Shown here: one piece after another, positions 38,412 through 47,569 of the stretch
Layout: each line of letters opens with the position of its first letter
Position numbering within the stretch: position 1 is the first letter of the stretch
Assembly (NCBI RefSeq): GCF_000744735.1
Contig: NZ_JQMM01000001.1
Span: 62,001 to 126,000 of the forward strand
Length of the DNA stretch: 64,000 bases
Reading direction: 5' to 3'
Origin: Porticoccus hydrocarbonoclasticus MCTG13d
GTDB lineage: Bacteria > Pseudomonadota > Gammaproteobacteria > Pseudomonadales > Porticoccaceae
The notes under the pieces: model-generated
Seen by the model: the letters and a program-made list of their open reading frames with translations, nothing else
Databases searched by the model: none
Told to the model about the DNA's origin: nothing
Translations under genes and position numbers: made by a program

Positions 38412-39665
38412 TTAGCCCGAGAGCAATTGCTCGTGCTGCCAGAGCAGTGTATCCCGGTCACTCAGGCCCATCAGGTAAAGTATGCCATCCAGGCCCAGCT
38501 TCGAGATTGACTGCTTGGCGGTGGCTTTTACCAGCGGTTTCGCCCGAAAGGCGATCCCCAGCCCCGCGATACTGAGCATCGGCAAATCATTGGCGCCATC
38601 CCCAACGGCAATCACTTGCTCCAGACTGATATTTTCATTGGCAGCAATTTCACGCAGCAATTGTGCTTTGCGTTGGCCATCAACCACTTCACCGCACACC
38701 CGGCCAGTCACCTGGCCGTCAACAACCTCAAGATGGTTGGCATAAATGTAATCAATGCCAAGCTGCTTCTGAATATGCCGTGCAAAGTAATCAAAGCCCC
38801 CGGACAGAATAGCCGTTCTATAACCTAACATACGTAGCGTAGACATCAGGTTTTCAGCGCCCTCCGTTAGTTTCAGTCGTGCAGCCACTACCGCCAGCAC
38901 TGATTCATCCAGCCCTCGCAGTAATTTCATTCGCTCTGCAAAGCTCGCCTTGAAGTCCAATTCGCCGCGCATCGCCGCATCGGTGATGGCTGCCACCTCA
39001 TCGCCGACTCCAGCCTCCTTGGCCAGCTCATCAATAACCTCCGCTTCAATCAGAGTCGAGTCCATATCAAAGACGACCAGCCGGCGGTTGCGGCGATAAA
39101 TGTTGTCTTCCTGATAGGCGACATCAATATCCAGCTCAGCAGATAACTCCAACAGGGAGGCGCGCAACGCCGTCAGATCCACCGGAATACCGCGCAGGGA
39201 AAACTCCACACAGGCCTTGGTATTGGCCTCGATACGCTCCAGTGGCACTCGCCCGGACAGGCGGGTAATTTTATCAATATTCAGACCTTGCTCTACGGTC
39301 ACAGCTGTCACTCTCGCAATGTGGTGGGCGGCCACCCGTCGAGCAAGCAGAGTGACAATATGGCGTGGTTTGCCCTGCTGCTCCACCCAGTGCTCATAAC
39401 TCGATTCGGAAATAGGCTGAAAGCGCACCCGCATATCCATGGCATGGAGGCTGAAGAGAATTTCTTTCTGTACCAAAGCCGATTGCTGGCCGTCGGGAAT
39501 CATGACCAGAATGCCGAGATTGAGATTATCGTGGATCACCGCCTGACCAATATCCAGAATATCCGCGCCGTGCTCGTCGAGTACCCGGGAGACAGCGCTG
39601 GTAATACCAGGCTTGTCTTCTCCGGCAACATTGATCAGTAGAATTTCTCTCACAGTGGCTTCCAT
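38412..39665 (-). CDS. serB: phosphoserine phosphatase
   Basis: A 417-residue enzyme for the last step of serine synthesis. Two ACT-like domains (about 1-190; GEDKPGITSAVSRVLDEHG) precede the HAD phosphatase: VVFDMDSTLIEAEVIDELA with the nucleophile Asp, AILSGGFDYFARHIQ, and AVGDGANDLPMLSIAG. The long N-terminal ACT form is usual in Pseudomonas. It diverges from the membrane-protein gene at 39731, the serB/smp arrangement also seen in E. coli. Confidence 0.96.
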   Translation of the reverse strand: MEATVREILLINVAGEDKPGITSAVSRVLDEHGADILDIGQAVIHDNLNLGILVMIPDGQQSALVQKEILFSLHAMDMRVRFQPISESSYEHWVEQQGKPRHIVTLLARRVAAHHIARVTAVTVEQGLNIDKITRLSGRVPLERIEANTKACVEFSLRGIPVDLTALRASLLELSAELDIDVAYQEDNIYRRNRRLVVFDMDSTLIEAEVIDELAKEAGVGDEVAAITDAAMRGELDFKASFAERMKLLRGLDESVLAVVAARLKLTEGAENLMSTLRMLGYRTAILSGGFDYFARHIQKQLGIDYIYANHLEVVDGQVTGRVCGEVVDGQRKAQLLREIAANENISLEQVIAVGDGANDLPMLSIAGLGIAFRAKPLVKATAKQSISKLGLDGILYLMGLSDRDTLLWQHEQLLSG

Positions 39666-39730
39666 TTTTGGTGGGGATCATCACAACCTTATCGGCGCGA
39701 GTATTATAGGAGAGCAGCGAATGAGATAGA

Positions 39731-40978
39731 ATGAGCAATAGCCAATCACAGGGATATGTCACCAGCATGGGCCACACCAAACGATCTTTTGACAAACTTA
39801 TGCCCCTCGCTGCACTCATTTTTTCAGTGCTCACAGGTCTTGCACTGGGACTTACCCATAGCCAGCAGATGAATGCATTGGCTGCACAACAGGAAAACCA
39901 CCTGGGAAATATACTGGCCGGACAACTCGCAAAAGTGATCCGGGAGCCACTGATCCATCGGGACAGCCTGAGCCTGCAAGTGGAACTGGACGACATGCTC
40001 GACATTACTGGCGTAAGTCAGACCGCAGTGTACGACATTGAAAATCAGCTGATTGCCAGATCTGGCGACAATGCCCGACGCTCAATGGACATCAGCCGCT
40101 ATCGAAGCCCCGTCAGCGTTGATGACAACACAATCGGATTTGTGTCTGTCATTTTGCAGCCCGATTATTATGCAGCACAGACAACCACTGCTACACGAAT
40201 ATTACTGTTGCTGTGGATATTACTGGCCGCCATCCTGATTTTTGTCGCTTTCCGGTTTGGCAAAGGTCTCTCACGCAGATTAACGATATTACTTGAACAA
40301 TTACCAGACAGCGAAACCGATAAAGGGGACGAACTGGCCCAGCTTGAATACCGAATAGAACCCCTTCTGCGTAAACCTGGTTCCACATTGCACCCTCTAT
40401 TCGGTCAATCAGTGGCAACCCTTGCGATCGCCTGCCGCAACCTCCCCCGCCTGGAAGCACTACTAAACCAGGAACATTTTAAAACACTGATGGTGAAGCT
40501 GGACCAGCTGGTCGAAGGTGCAGAACGCCTCTATGGAGCAACGCGTTTGCCGGGAAGCGACTATCATGTTTATCTGGAGTTTGCCGAGGGTAACAACGAC
40601 CAGCTATCCCGTGCGATACATTGCGCTGCTGCACTGCTCCGCCTCAGTTCACAGTTACTGGACAAACAGGGCGTCACAGTTGAGCTGACTGCCGCAGTTT
40701 CCCAGGGGCGGCAACAGGCTTCACCTTCAATTCTGTTGAGCGAGCGCGAACTCGGCAAGCGATTTGTCGAAATGCAGAGCCTGCTGAATAAAGGTGCAGC
40801 GGACGAAATTCTGCTGGCTGAACATACTGATCTTCAACTGGCCGAACTGGATGATATCGATCTATCGCCGCTGGCCGAAGGTAGCGCCGTATACCGGATT
40901 AACCATTTGGGTGAACACAGTGAGGCTCGCCTCAAGCGGCAACTGGTGATATTGGGGGAACAACTCAATCCCCTCTAA
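39731..40978 (+). CDS. SerB-associated membrane protein (Smp/AhpA/YtjB family)
   Basis: A 415-residue protein with two membrane helices, LMPLAALIFSVLTGLALGL (about 24-42) and ILLLLWILLAAILIFVAF (about 159-176). They enclose a periplasmic loop with KVIREPLIHRDSLSLQ and DITGVSQTAVYD, followed by a cytoplasmic region of about 240 residues. This layout and the divergent position next to serB match the SMP family, whose function is unknown. AGGAG is 17 bases before the ATG at 39731; the ATG at 39767 is an alternative. Confidence 0.72.
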   Translation: MSNSQSQGYVTSMGHTKRSFDKLMPLAALIFSVLTGLALGLTHSQQMNALAAQQENHLGNILAGQLAKVIREPLIHRDSLSLQVELDDMLDITGVSQTAVYDIENQLIARSGDNARRSMDISRYRSPVSVDDNTIGFVSVILQPDYYAAQTTTATRILLLLWILLAAILIFVAFRFGKGLSRRLTILLEQLPDSETDKGDELAQLEYRIEPLLRKPGSTLHPLFGQSVATLAIACRNLPRLEALLNQEHFKTLMVKLDQLVEGAERLYGATRLPGSDYHVYLEFAEGNNDQLSRAIHCAAALLRLSSQLLDKQGVTVELTAAVSQGRQQASPSILLSERELGKRFVEMQSLLNKGAADEILLAEHTDLQLAELDDIDLSPLAEGSAVYRINHLGEHSEARLKRQLVILGEQLNPL

Positions 40979-41288
40979 ACATATTCGGGCTGTTTCACTT
41001 AAGTTGTGTAACGATAATAAATTCTGCCAGACAATACCCCGCTCTGCTGACTGGGCAACTGAAATATAAGTGATCCATGGCGCCTTTGCAGGGCGTATTA
41101 ACGGGCTGATAAAAATTCTGGGGAATAAAACATTGCCGTCTGCGCGGAGATCACCAGAAAAACCACCCGTTTCCATTGGCAGGGTTTCCTCCAACTGTCA
41201 TATTTCCCAATCAGAATATAGCCACTTATTCAGGAGCCGGTCAGCCGGGAAACCGGCTGATACCCGAGTAGCAATCAAGGATCGCCGC
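40979..41288. other. 310-base gap before the RND remnant
   Basis: No gene is visible. The only structure I see is the hairpin at 41241-41260. The gap may be the old control region of the efflux operon whose remnant follows. Confidence 0.5.
41241..41260. repeat. perfect hairpin with GAAA tetraloop upstream of the RND remnant
   Basis: TCAGCCGG and CCGGCTGA (8-bp perfect arms) enclose GAAA, a stable GNRA-type loop. It lies about 28 bases before the remnant's ATG. No T run follows, so it is not a standard terminator. It could be a leader hairpin or a single extragenic palindrome; I saw no second copy. Confidence 0.55.
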
Positions 41289-41875
41289 ATGCACTTCAAG
41301 GCAATTGTTCTTGCCCTTTCCCTATACAGCTTGCCACTCGGCATTTTCGCTGCCCCGGCAGCGGTTCCCGTGTTCGTCAAGGCCGCGGCCACCGAGCCGC
41401 TCTCCGAAAAATAGAAGCCATCGGCACCCTGAAAGCCAATGAAGCGGTCACGCTCTCCGCCTCTGTCACAGGAACGATCACGGCTATTCACTTTGACGAT
41501 GGCCAGCTGGTTACACCGTTGGACAGCGTTATGAAGCTCCATATGTCCGTGCCAACCATCTTCCTCAGAAGCGTTCGTTCCGGCATGAAAATCTCAGCAA
41601 AAGTACCTGGGCTGGACAACCAACAGGTTGAAGGCGAAGTGACCAGTATCGACTCAAGGGTCGACACCTTTACCCGGGCAGTGATGGTCAGAGCCATGCT
41701 ACCCAGCGAACAGCAAGCTGAAACCCGGCAACTTTTCTGTGACGTGGCATTTGCCACCGTCTTCACACTGTTTGCCCTGCCGGTCGCCTACAATTTGCAG
41801 GGTGGGTTTTCCCGAGGGCCGGGCTTTGTGTCCCAGAAACTGGATCGTGAGCTGGACAACAATCCTCACCACTGA
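41289..41875 (+). pseudogene. remnant of an RND efflux operon (adaptor fused to pump C-terminus, frameshifted)
   Basis: The ATG (AAGGA 7 bases upstream) opens an adaptor signal peptide (MHFKAIVLALSLYSLPLGIF) and PVFVKAAATEPLSEK, then a TAG at 41412. Adding one A to the five-A run at 41407-41411 restores IEAIGTLKANEAVTLSASV and HFDDGQLV, the adaptor core. The frame then jumps straight to TPLDSVMKLHMSVPT, lacking about 100 residues of hairpin and lipoyl domain. After VRAMLP it jumps again to DVAFATVFTLFALPVAYNL and VSQKLDRELD, which is the last helix and tail of an RND pump. So a one-base loss and at least two large deletions reduced a two-gene operon to one 587-base relic. Confidence 0.8.
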
Positions 41876-41895
41876 TGTCGTTGCAGATACGCCAT

Positions 41896-41957
41896 GTCAC
41901 CCGATGGCCTGACGGTAATGATTCTTTCAAGTCATACTTGAAAAAATTCCGGGTGAC
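41896..41957. repeat. nested inverted repeats after the RND remnant
   Basis: An outer pair, GTCACCCG (41896-41903) and CGGGTGAC (41950-41957), encloses an inner hairpin, TTTCAAG-TCATA-CTTGAAA (41925-41943). It starts 21 bases past the remnant's stop and ends just before the yccF stop. It may be the old terminator of the lost operon or of yccF, though no T run follows the outer stem. Confidence 0.5.
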
Positions 41958-41965
41958 CTATCAGA

Positions 41966-42391
41966 CTATCTCGACCTTGCCGCATTGGCGACATCACTAA
42001 AAACAATGGTTTTTCCCACCGGAGCCAGGGCAATGCCAGCCAGTTTCAAGTGCTGAATCCCAAATGGAATGCCGATGATGGTGAGAAATAGTGCCAATGC
42101 CACCATGATATGGGCAACCGCCAACCAGAATCCCGCCAGCAGAAACCAGATCACATTACCGAACAGGCCCAGCAAACCTGTGCCAATATCTTCCCGTTTC
42201 CGGAGCTCGCTGCGACTGATCGCCTCACGGCCAAAGGGCCACATTGTAAATTGGCCAATCACCAGACAGGATCTACCCCATGGAATCCCGATAATCGTGA
42301 TAAAGGCGATCAGGCCAATAAACCACCAGGCAAGCCCCATCACCAGACCGCCGAGCACAAACCACAGAATATTTCCGATTGTCCGGATCAC
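41966..42391 (-). CDS. yccF: YccF-domain inner-membrane protein
   Basis: A 141-residue protein with two YccF repeats, each a hydrophobic stretch with IxIIGIPxG: LAWWFIGLIAFITIIGIPWG and MVALALFLTIIGIPFGIQHL, plus GNILWFVLGG and GNVIWFLLAGFWLA. Four membrane helices are likely. The function of the family is not known. It reads in the same direction as mutL and starts 3 bases past the mutL stop, so it may be co-transcribed. Confidence 0.88.
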   Translation of the reverse strand: MIRTIGNILWFVLGGLVMGLAWWFIGLIAFITIIGIPWGRSCLVIGQFTMWPFGREAISRSELRKREDIGTGLLGLFGNVIWFLLAGFWLAVAHIMVALALFLTIIGIPFGIQHLKLAGIALAPVGKTIVFSDVANAARSR

Positions 42392-42394
42392 AGG

Positions 42395-44191
42395 CTAACG
42401 CCCCCTTAAAAAAAGTCGATCCAGTGCATCCAGTGACATCTGCGTCCAGGTGGGTCGACCATGGTTACACTGACCACTACGCTCTGTGGCCTCCATATCG
42501 CGCAACAGGGCATTCATTTCGGTAATACTCAGTTTGCGGTTGGCCCGTACCGAGGAATGGCAGGCCATCGTCGACATGATCTCATCCAGATGCTGCCGAA
42601 TACGATCACTGCTACCGTGCTTCAGGAGATCAGACAGCACGTCTCTCACTAGCGGCTCGACATCGGCATCGCGGAGCATGGCGGGCACCCGCCGCACAAT
42701 CAGGCTTTCCGGACCGGCTCTCTGCAGTAAAAAACCCAGATTTTCAAACAGCATCGAGTGCTCATCTGCCCCGTCCGCCTCTGACTGGCTTACCGCCAGG
42801 GTAATCGGCACCAACAAGGGCTGGGAGACAAGCGCCTGAGCGTCAAAGGCCTGCTTCATGCGCTCATAGGTAATTCGCTCATGGGCCGCATGCATATCGA
42901 CCAGTACCAGCCCCTCTGCATTCTCGGCCAGAATATAAATTCCCTTCAGTTGGGCGATAGCGTAACCCAAAGGGGGGGAGGAGCCGTCCGATTCGGATTC
43001 AGGATGTAGCTGCTTGTCCTGCCACTCAGTCCCGGGAACGTAGGCGGTCATGGGCTCTGCCACCTCGCTGGTCCCGAACGTTTGCTGTGCCGAAAAGCCC
43101 ATTGCCGATTGTTCAACCGGTGTGCGCCAATGGGGCTCACTGGGCGTTTGCTCAGTGATGGCAACCTGTGCAGCCGGGGTATCACCGGGCCGGATATCCG
43201 CGATCGCACGGTGCAGGCTGCGAAACAGGAAATCGTGTACTGTCCGACTGTCGCGAAAACGCACCTCGTGCTTGGTGGGGTGCACATTGACATCAATCTC
43301 TGCGGGATTCGCCTCCAGATAGAGGACAAACGCCGGGTGGCGTCCCTGGTACATCACATCCCGATAGGCCTGACGCACCGCATGGGTGACCAGCTTATCG
43401 CGGATACTGCGACCATTGACGTAGAAGTACTGAAGATCCCCCTGACTGCGCGAGAACGTTGGCAAGCCCACCCAGCCCCAGAGTCGCAACCCGGCGGCCT
43501 CCAGATCAAGATAGAGCGCATTTTCCATAAACGCCGGGCCGCAAATAGCGGCCACCCGTCGTTCCTGTTCTGCCTGACTGGTGGTGGCGCGGAAATGATG
43601 CACGGCCTTGCCGTTATTGTGCAGGGTAAAATCAATCTCGAAATGACTCAGGGCCAGCTTGCGGAGGACTTCGTCGATACGCTTGTACTCGGTGGCCTCG
43701 GTTCGCAGAAACTTGCGCCGGGCCGGTGTATTAAAGAACAGATCGCGCACCTCAACTGTGGTGCCCAGTGGATGGGCGACCGGGGCCAGATTCACGGCCA
43801 TATCACGACCTTCGGCCTCGGCTTTCCAGCCCGGGCCGCTATTCTGGTCATTGGTGGCAATTGCCAGCCGTGACACAGAGGAAATACTGGCCAAAGCCTC
43901 ACCGCGAAACCCCAGAGTCCCGACCGACTCAAGATCATCAAGCTGTTCAATTTTACTGGTGGCGTGCCGACTGAGTGCCAAAGGCAAGTCATCTGCCGCC
44001 ATTCCGGAACCGTTATCGCGTACCCTCATCAATTTAATGCCGCCCCGTTCCACATCGATGTCAATGCGACTGGCACCACTATCAATACTGTTTTCCAGTA
44101 GCTCCTTTATCACAGACGCCGGGCGTTCAACCACTTCTCCAGCAGCTATCTGATTGGCTAGCCGGGGACTGAGCAGATGTATTTTGGGCAT
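42395..44191 (-). CDS. mutL: DNA mismatch repair protein MutL
   Basis: A 598-residue protein linking MutS to downstream repair. The N-terminal GHKL ATPase has [26 protein letters not shown] and [13 protein letters not shown]. The middle domain has [12 protein letters not shown] and [14 protein letters not shown]-like [14 protein letters not shown]. The C-terminal region holds [12 protein letters not shown], matching the DQHA(x)2E(x)4E endonuclease motif except Q to M, as I recall in Pseudomonas MutL. The end has [12 protein letters not shown] and CNHGRPT. The ATG at 44191 ([14 protein letters not shown]) is where homologues begin. It lies 10 bases after amiB. Confidence 0.96.
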   Translation of the reverse strand: MPKIHLLSPRLANQIAAGEVVERPASVIKELLENSIDSGASRIDIDVERGGIKLMRVRDNGSGMAADDLPLALSRHATSKIEQLDDLESVGTLGFRGEALASISSVSRLAIATNDQNSGPGWKAEAEGRDMAVNLAPVAHPLGTTVEVRDLFFNTPARRKFLRTEATEYKRIDEVLRKLALSHFEIDFTLHNNGKAVHHFRATTSQAEQERRVAAICGPAFMENALYLDLEAAGLRLWGWVGLPTFSRSQGDLQYFYVNGRSIRDKLVTHAVRQAYRDVMYQGRHPAFVLYLEANPAEIDVNVHPTKHEVRFRDSRTVHDFLFRSLHRAIADIRPGDTPAAQVAITEQTPSEPHWRTPVEQSAMGFSAQQTFGTSEVAEPMTAYVPGTEWQDKQLHPESESDGSSPPLGYAIAQLKGIYILAENAEGLVLVDMHAAHERITYERMKQAFDAQALVSQPLLVPITLAVSQSEADGADEHSMLFENLGFLLQRAGPESLIVRRVPAMLRDADVEPLVRDVLSDLLKHGSSDRIRQHLDEIMSTMACHSSVRANRKLSITEMNALLRDMEATERSGQCNHGRPTWTQMSLDALDRLFLRGR

Positions 44192-44201
44192 GAAACAATT
44201 C

Positions 44202-45530
44202 TTATGAAGAGGGAATTTTAAGGCGCTGACCAATGTTGATACGGGTATTGGTAAGTCCGTTATGCCTGAGCAATGCATCGACGGAAATATTGTACTTCAG
44301 GGCGATATCGGACAGCGTATCACCCCTCGCGATCACATGGACATTTTCACCCATCGACTTTCTCGCAGCCAACAGCGTCCCTGAGGGCGGCGCCTTGCTG
44401 AAATGCTGGTGAATTCCGTTATATATTGATCTGGCTATTTTCTGCTGGTAGCCGCGGGTACCCAGTAAGCGCGCCTCATGAGGATTGGAGATAAATCCGG
44501 TCTCCACCAGAATGGAAGGAATATCGGGCGATTTAAGCACCATAAAGCCCGCCTGTTCCACACGCTTTTTGTGAAGTCGGGCAACACCCCCCATGTATTT
44601 CAGCACTTCCGACCCGGCATCCAGGCTGCTACTGAGGGTCGCGGTCATGGACAGGTCGAGCAATACGCTGGCCAGCATATGATCCTTGTCGTCGAGGCTG
44701 ACCGAACCGGCACCACCGATTAAATCCGCACGATTTTCCTTACTGGCCAGATAGCGGGCCGTTTCACTGGTAGCACCCCGACGGGACAGGGCAAATACGG
44801 AGGCACCATTGGCCGAAGGTTTGGTGAAGGCATCTGCGTGGACCGAAATAAACATGTCTGCACGATGTTCGTGGGCAATGCGCGTCCGATCCCGCAGTGC
44901 AATATAGTAATCACCATCCCTGACAAGCCGAGCCTTGAAACCGGGCGTCTGATCAAACAATCTTTTCAGCTCGCGGCTGATCGACATCACTACTTCTTTT
45001 TCACGAATGCCGTTGGGGCCCAAAGCTCCAGGGTCTTCACCACCGTGACCTGCATCAATCGATATGATCACATCCCGCTGCCCCAGGGGGGGCGGCTTAA
45101 CTGATTCCTCTGCGGTACTACGGGCCTCGCCTATTACACGATCGTAGAGATCCAGGACCAACCGGTGCCCATATTGCTCATTCTTCACCAGGGTGAAACT
45201 GCGCGGCCTCACCGGAGCACTGAGGTCCAGCACAATTCGCAGATGATGTCCTTCATGCACACCACTGCGAATCCCGGTAATCGGTGAAGTAGAGAAATCC
45301 AGTCCGGTAAATGGGGTTTCCAGAGTAGTCCGGTCAATATCAACCACCAGTCTGTGGGGGTTATCAAGATCAAAAACGGTGTGGTTCACCGGCCCGCTGA
45401 CATCAAAAACCAATCGCGTGTGATCTGGCGCGCGCCACAGCCTAACACCATCCACTGTGGCCGCGGCCAAGGGCTGACAGACACCAACCAGCAGGAACAG
45501 AACAGATACGATGATTCGCGCTTTTAACAA
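44202..45530 (-). CDS. amiB: N-acetylmuramoyl-L-alanine amidase AmiB
   Basis: A 442-residue periplasmic amidase that splits septal peptidoglycan at division. A signal peptide (residues 1-23, ending LAAA) is followed by an AMIN domain (about 25-130) for envelope targeting. The Amidase_3 domain has zinc and catalytic motifs [29 protein letters not shown] and [19 protein letters not shown]-terminal LysM ([20 protein letters not shown]) binds peptidoglycan. AmiB enzymes are normally switched on by EnvC-type factors. It is between tsaE and mutL. Confidence 0.95.
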   Translation of the reverse strand: MLKARIIVSVLFLLVGVCQPLAAATVDGVRLWRAPDHTRLVFDVSGPVNHTVFDLDNPHRLVVDIDRTTLETPFTGLDFSTSPITGIRSGVHEGHHLRIVLDLSAPVRPRSFTLVKNEQYGHRLVLDLYDRVIGEARSTAEESVKPPPLGQRDVIISIDAGHGGEDPGALGPNGIREKEVVMSISRELKRLFDQTPGFKARLVRDGDYYIALRDRTRIAHEHRADMFISVHADAFTKPSANGASVFALSRRGATSETARYLASKENRADLIGGAGSVSLDDKDHMLASVLLDLSMTATLSSSLDAGSEVLKYMGGVARLHKKRVEQAGFMVLKSPDIPSILVETGFISNPHEARLLGTRGYQQKIARSIYNGIHQHFSKAPPSGTLLAARKSMGENVHVIARGDTLSDIALKYNISVDALLRHNGLTNTRINIGQRLKIPSS

Positions 45531-45540
45531 AATGCTGCCC

Positions 45541-46014
45541 TCAACCCGGTTCCGGCAGGGAAGCCAGAACGGTCTCCCCTTTCGGGGTATTACAGGTAAT
45601 ACTCAGACGACGGCCATCCTCAACGGCGGTTATCGTGATCTGCAGATCCGGTAATGGCAACATGCCTGCACCGCGTTCTGGCCATTCCACAAGACAACAG
45701 CCACCTTGCGACAGATAATCACGAATACCGATAAATTCCAATTCCTCGGGATCCCCCAGCCGATATAAATCAAAATGATAAACCAATCCATCACCACCGA
45801 ACTGATAGGGCTCTACCAGTGTATAAGTTGGACTTTTTACCGGCCCCTTGTGGCCAAACGCACCAAGAATACCGCGACACAGGGTAGTTTTGCCCGCGCC
45901 CAGATCACCCCTCAGAAAAATCAGCATCGGTGCGACTATTAATTTACCAAGCTGGCGCCCGAACTCCACCATTGCCTGCTCACCTGAGAGCACCTTGACC
46001 ACTGTTTGACTCAT
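45541..46014 (-). CDS. tsaE: tRNA t6A biosynthesis ATPase TsaE
   Basis: A 157-residue P-loop protein that works with TsaB and TsaD to make t6A37 in tRNA. The Walker A is FLRGDLGAGKTTLCRGIL (about residues 34-51), with SPTYTLVEPY and YHFDLYRLGDPEELEFIG after it and VEWPERG. The start overlaps the nnr stop (ATGA), showing translational coupling; the longer upstream frame lies inside nnr and is rejected. Confidence 0.95.
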   Translation of the reverse strand: MSQTVVKVLSGEQAMVEFGRQLGKLIVAPMLIFLRGDLGAGKTTLCRGILGAFGHKGPVKSPTYTLVEPYQFGGDGLVYHFDLYRLGDPEELEFIGIRDYLSQGGCCLVEWPERGAGMLPLPDLQITITAVEDGRRLSITCNTPKGETVLASLPEPG

Positions 46015-47504
46015 GGGTTCACCAGGCGCCGCAGAGGGCCCAGCAGATCCGTAGCGAGCATACCTCGCTCGCCCTCCACTGCTGCTCGATCGGCGGCCTC
46101 GGCATGCAGGCACACGGCCAGCGGCAATGCCATGTCCGCCGACAACCGTTGGGCAATTAATCCCCCAATAATACCACTCAGGACATCGCCCATACCGCCA
46201 CTGGCCATACCCGGATTGCCGCCGGTACAAACCGCCACTGGCAGCCCGGGGTCAAGACACACCAGTGAACCAGCCCCTTTCAGGACAACCGCACACTGAA
46301 ATGTTTGCTGTAGAGCACGCACAGCGGCAAACCGGTCGGCCTCCACAGCCTCCACACTGATACCCAGCAACCTCGCGGCCTCACCCGGATGAGGGGTAAT
46401 TATCCAGTTTGATGGCAAATGGCCTGAAGTCAGTCGAGCCTCACTGAGGATATTCAATGCGTCGGCATCTAGAACGACCGGCAATGCCGTATCCAGCACC
46501 TGCTGCAATAGTTGCTCGGACCAGGGCGATCGCCCAAGGCCGGGGCCGACGACCAGTACGGTGGCACGGTCCAGCAACGGCCGAAGTTGTTGTCCCGAGG
46601 TCACCGCTCGCACCATCAACTCGGGGCGGCGCGCCAATAGCGCTGCAACATGTTCGGTCCGGGTTGCAACGCTCACCAGCCCGGCCCCCACCCTTAATGC
46701 AGCTTCTGCGGCCATACTTACCGCCCCACCAAAACCCCGATCACCGCCAATAATCAGTACATGGCCAAAGGTCCCCTTGTGAGCGTCACGTCGACGGGGC
46801 GCCAGCAAGGTCGACCTCAGAAGATCCAGCTCAAGGCGATAAGCCGGGTGAGGCTCTGCCGCCAGAATTTGTTCGGAAACACGCAAATCACTGTAAACCA
46901 GCTCTCCACAGAGGGCCGGCCCCCGGCCGGTAAAAAGCCCCTGTTTCAGAGCAATAAAGGTGACCGTAAGGTTCGCCTCGACAGCAGGGCCGATAGCAGC
47001 ACCCGTATTCGCACAAAGACCCGAGGGAACATCCACCGAGACAACCGGCAAACCACTGTGGTTGATTAATCGGATAGCCTGGGCATAGGGCTCGCGAACC
47101 CCACCAGAAAACCCTGTGCCCAGCAGGGCATCCACAATCACACCCGCCGACAGATCCAGGCAATCACTGAACGGGACCATCGTCACACCCGCATCACGTG
47201 CATACTCAAACGCTGTGCACGCATCACCACGGAGTTTCCCGGGCGAGCTCATCTCAATCACCCGAACAGGCAGTTGACCCTCGGCCGCCAGCGCCGCCAC
47301 GATATAGCCGTCACCACCGTTATTTCCCGCACCACAGAAAACCGTCAACGGCAATCCCGGCCAGTGACTGAGAATTTTCTGGAACGTGGCATAACCCGCC
47401 CGCTTCATCAATTTGATGCCCGGGGTACCGTTCTGGATGACAGCCTGATCCAGTTGACGGGCTTGGCCGGTCGTAAACAATGGCACTGGCAAATTCTGGT
47501 ACAT
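46011..47504 (-). CDS. nnr: bifunctional NAD(P)H-hydrate epimerase/dehydratase Nnr
   Basis: A 497-residue enzyme that repairs hydrated NADH and NADPH. The N-terminal YjeF_N epimerase has FCGAGNNGGDGYIVAALA and VDALLGTGFSGGVREPY. The C-terminal ribokinase-fold dehydratase has LIIGGDRGFGGAVSMAAEAA, VVLDADALNIL, ITPHPGEAARLLG and GNPGMASGGMGDVLSG. The ATG at 47504 is preferred over a TTG 15 codons upstream. It is divergent from queG and coupled to tsaE. Confidence 0.94.
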   Translation of the reverse strand: MYQNLPVPLFTTGQARQLDQAVIQNGTPGIKLMKRAGYATFQKILSHWPGLPLTVFCGAGNNGGDGYIVAALAAEGQLPVRVIEMSSPGKLRGDACTAFEYARDAGVTMVPFSDCLDLSAGVIVDALLGTGFSGGVREPYAQAIRLINHSGLPVVSVDVPSGLCANTGAAIGPAVEANLTVTFIALKQGLFTGRGPALCGELVYSDLRVSEQILAAEPHPAYRLELDLLRSTLLAPRRRDAHKGTFGHVLIIGGDRGFGGAVSMAAEAALRVGAGLVSVATRTEHVAALLARRPELMVRAVTSGQQLRPLLDRATVLVVGPGLGRSPWSEQLLQQVLDTALPVVLDADALNILSEARLTSGHLPSNWIITPHPGEAARLLGISVEAVEADRFAAVRALQQTFQCAVVLKGAGSLVCLDPGLPVAVCTGGNPGMASGGMGDVLSGIIGGLIAQRLSADMALPLAVCLHAEAADRAAVEGERGMLATDLLGPLRRLVNP

Positions 47505-47569
47505 AAAATACCGATTATCCCGAGAATATCTGGCAAAATTATACGTCAACTCACCACGGCCGTTCGACT

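Noticed and set aside
45541-46230. Longer N-terminus for tsaE
   Set aside because: The extra 72 residues lie within the coding end of nnr, and the ATGA overlap at 46011-46014 with a conserved MSQTVVKV start explains the real start.
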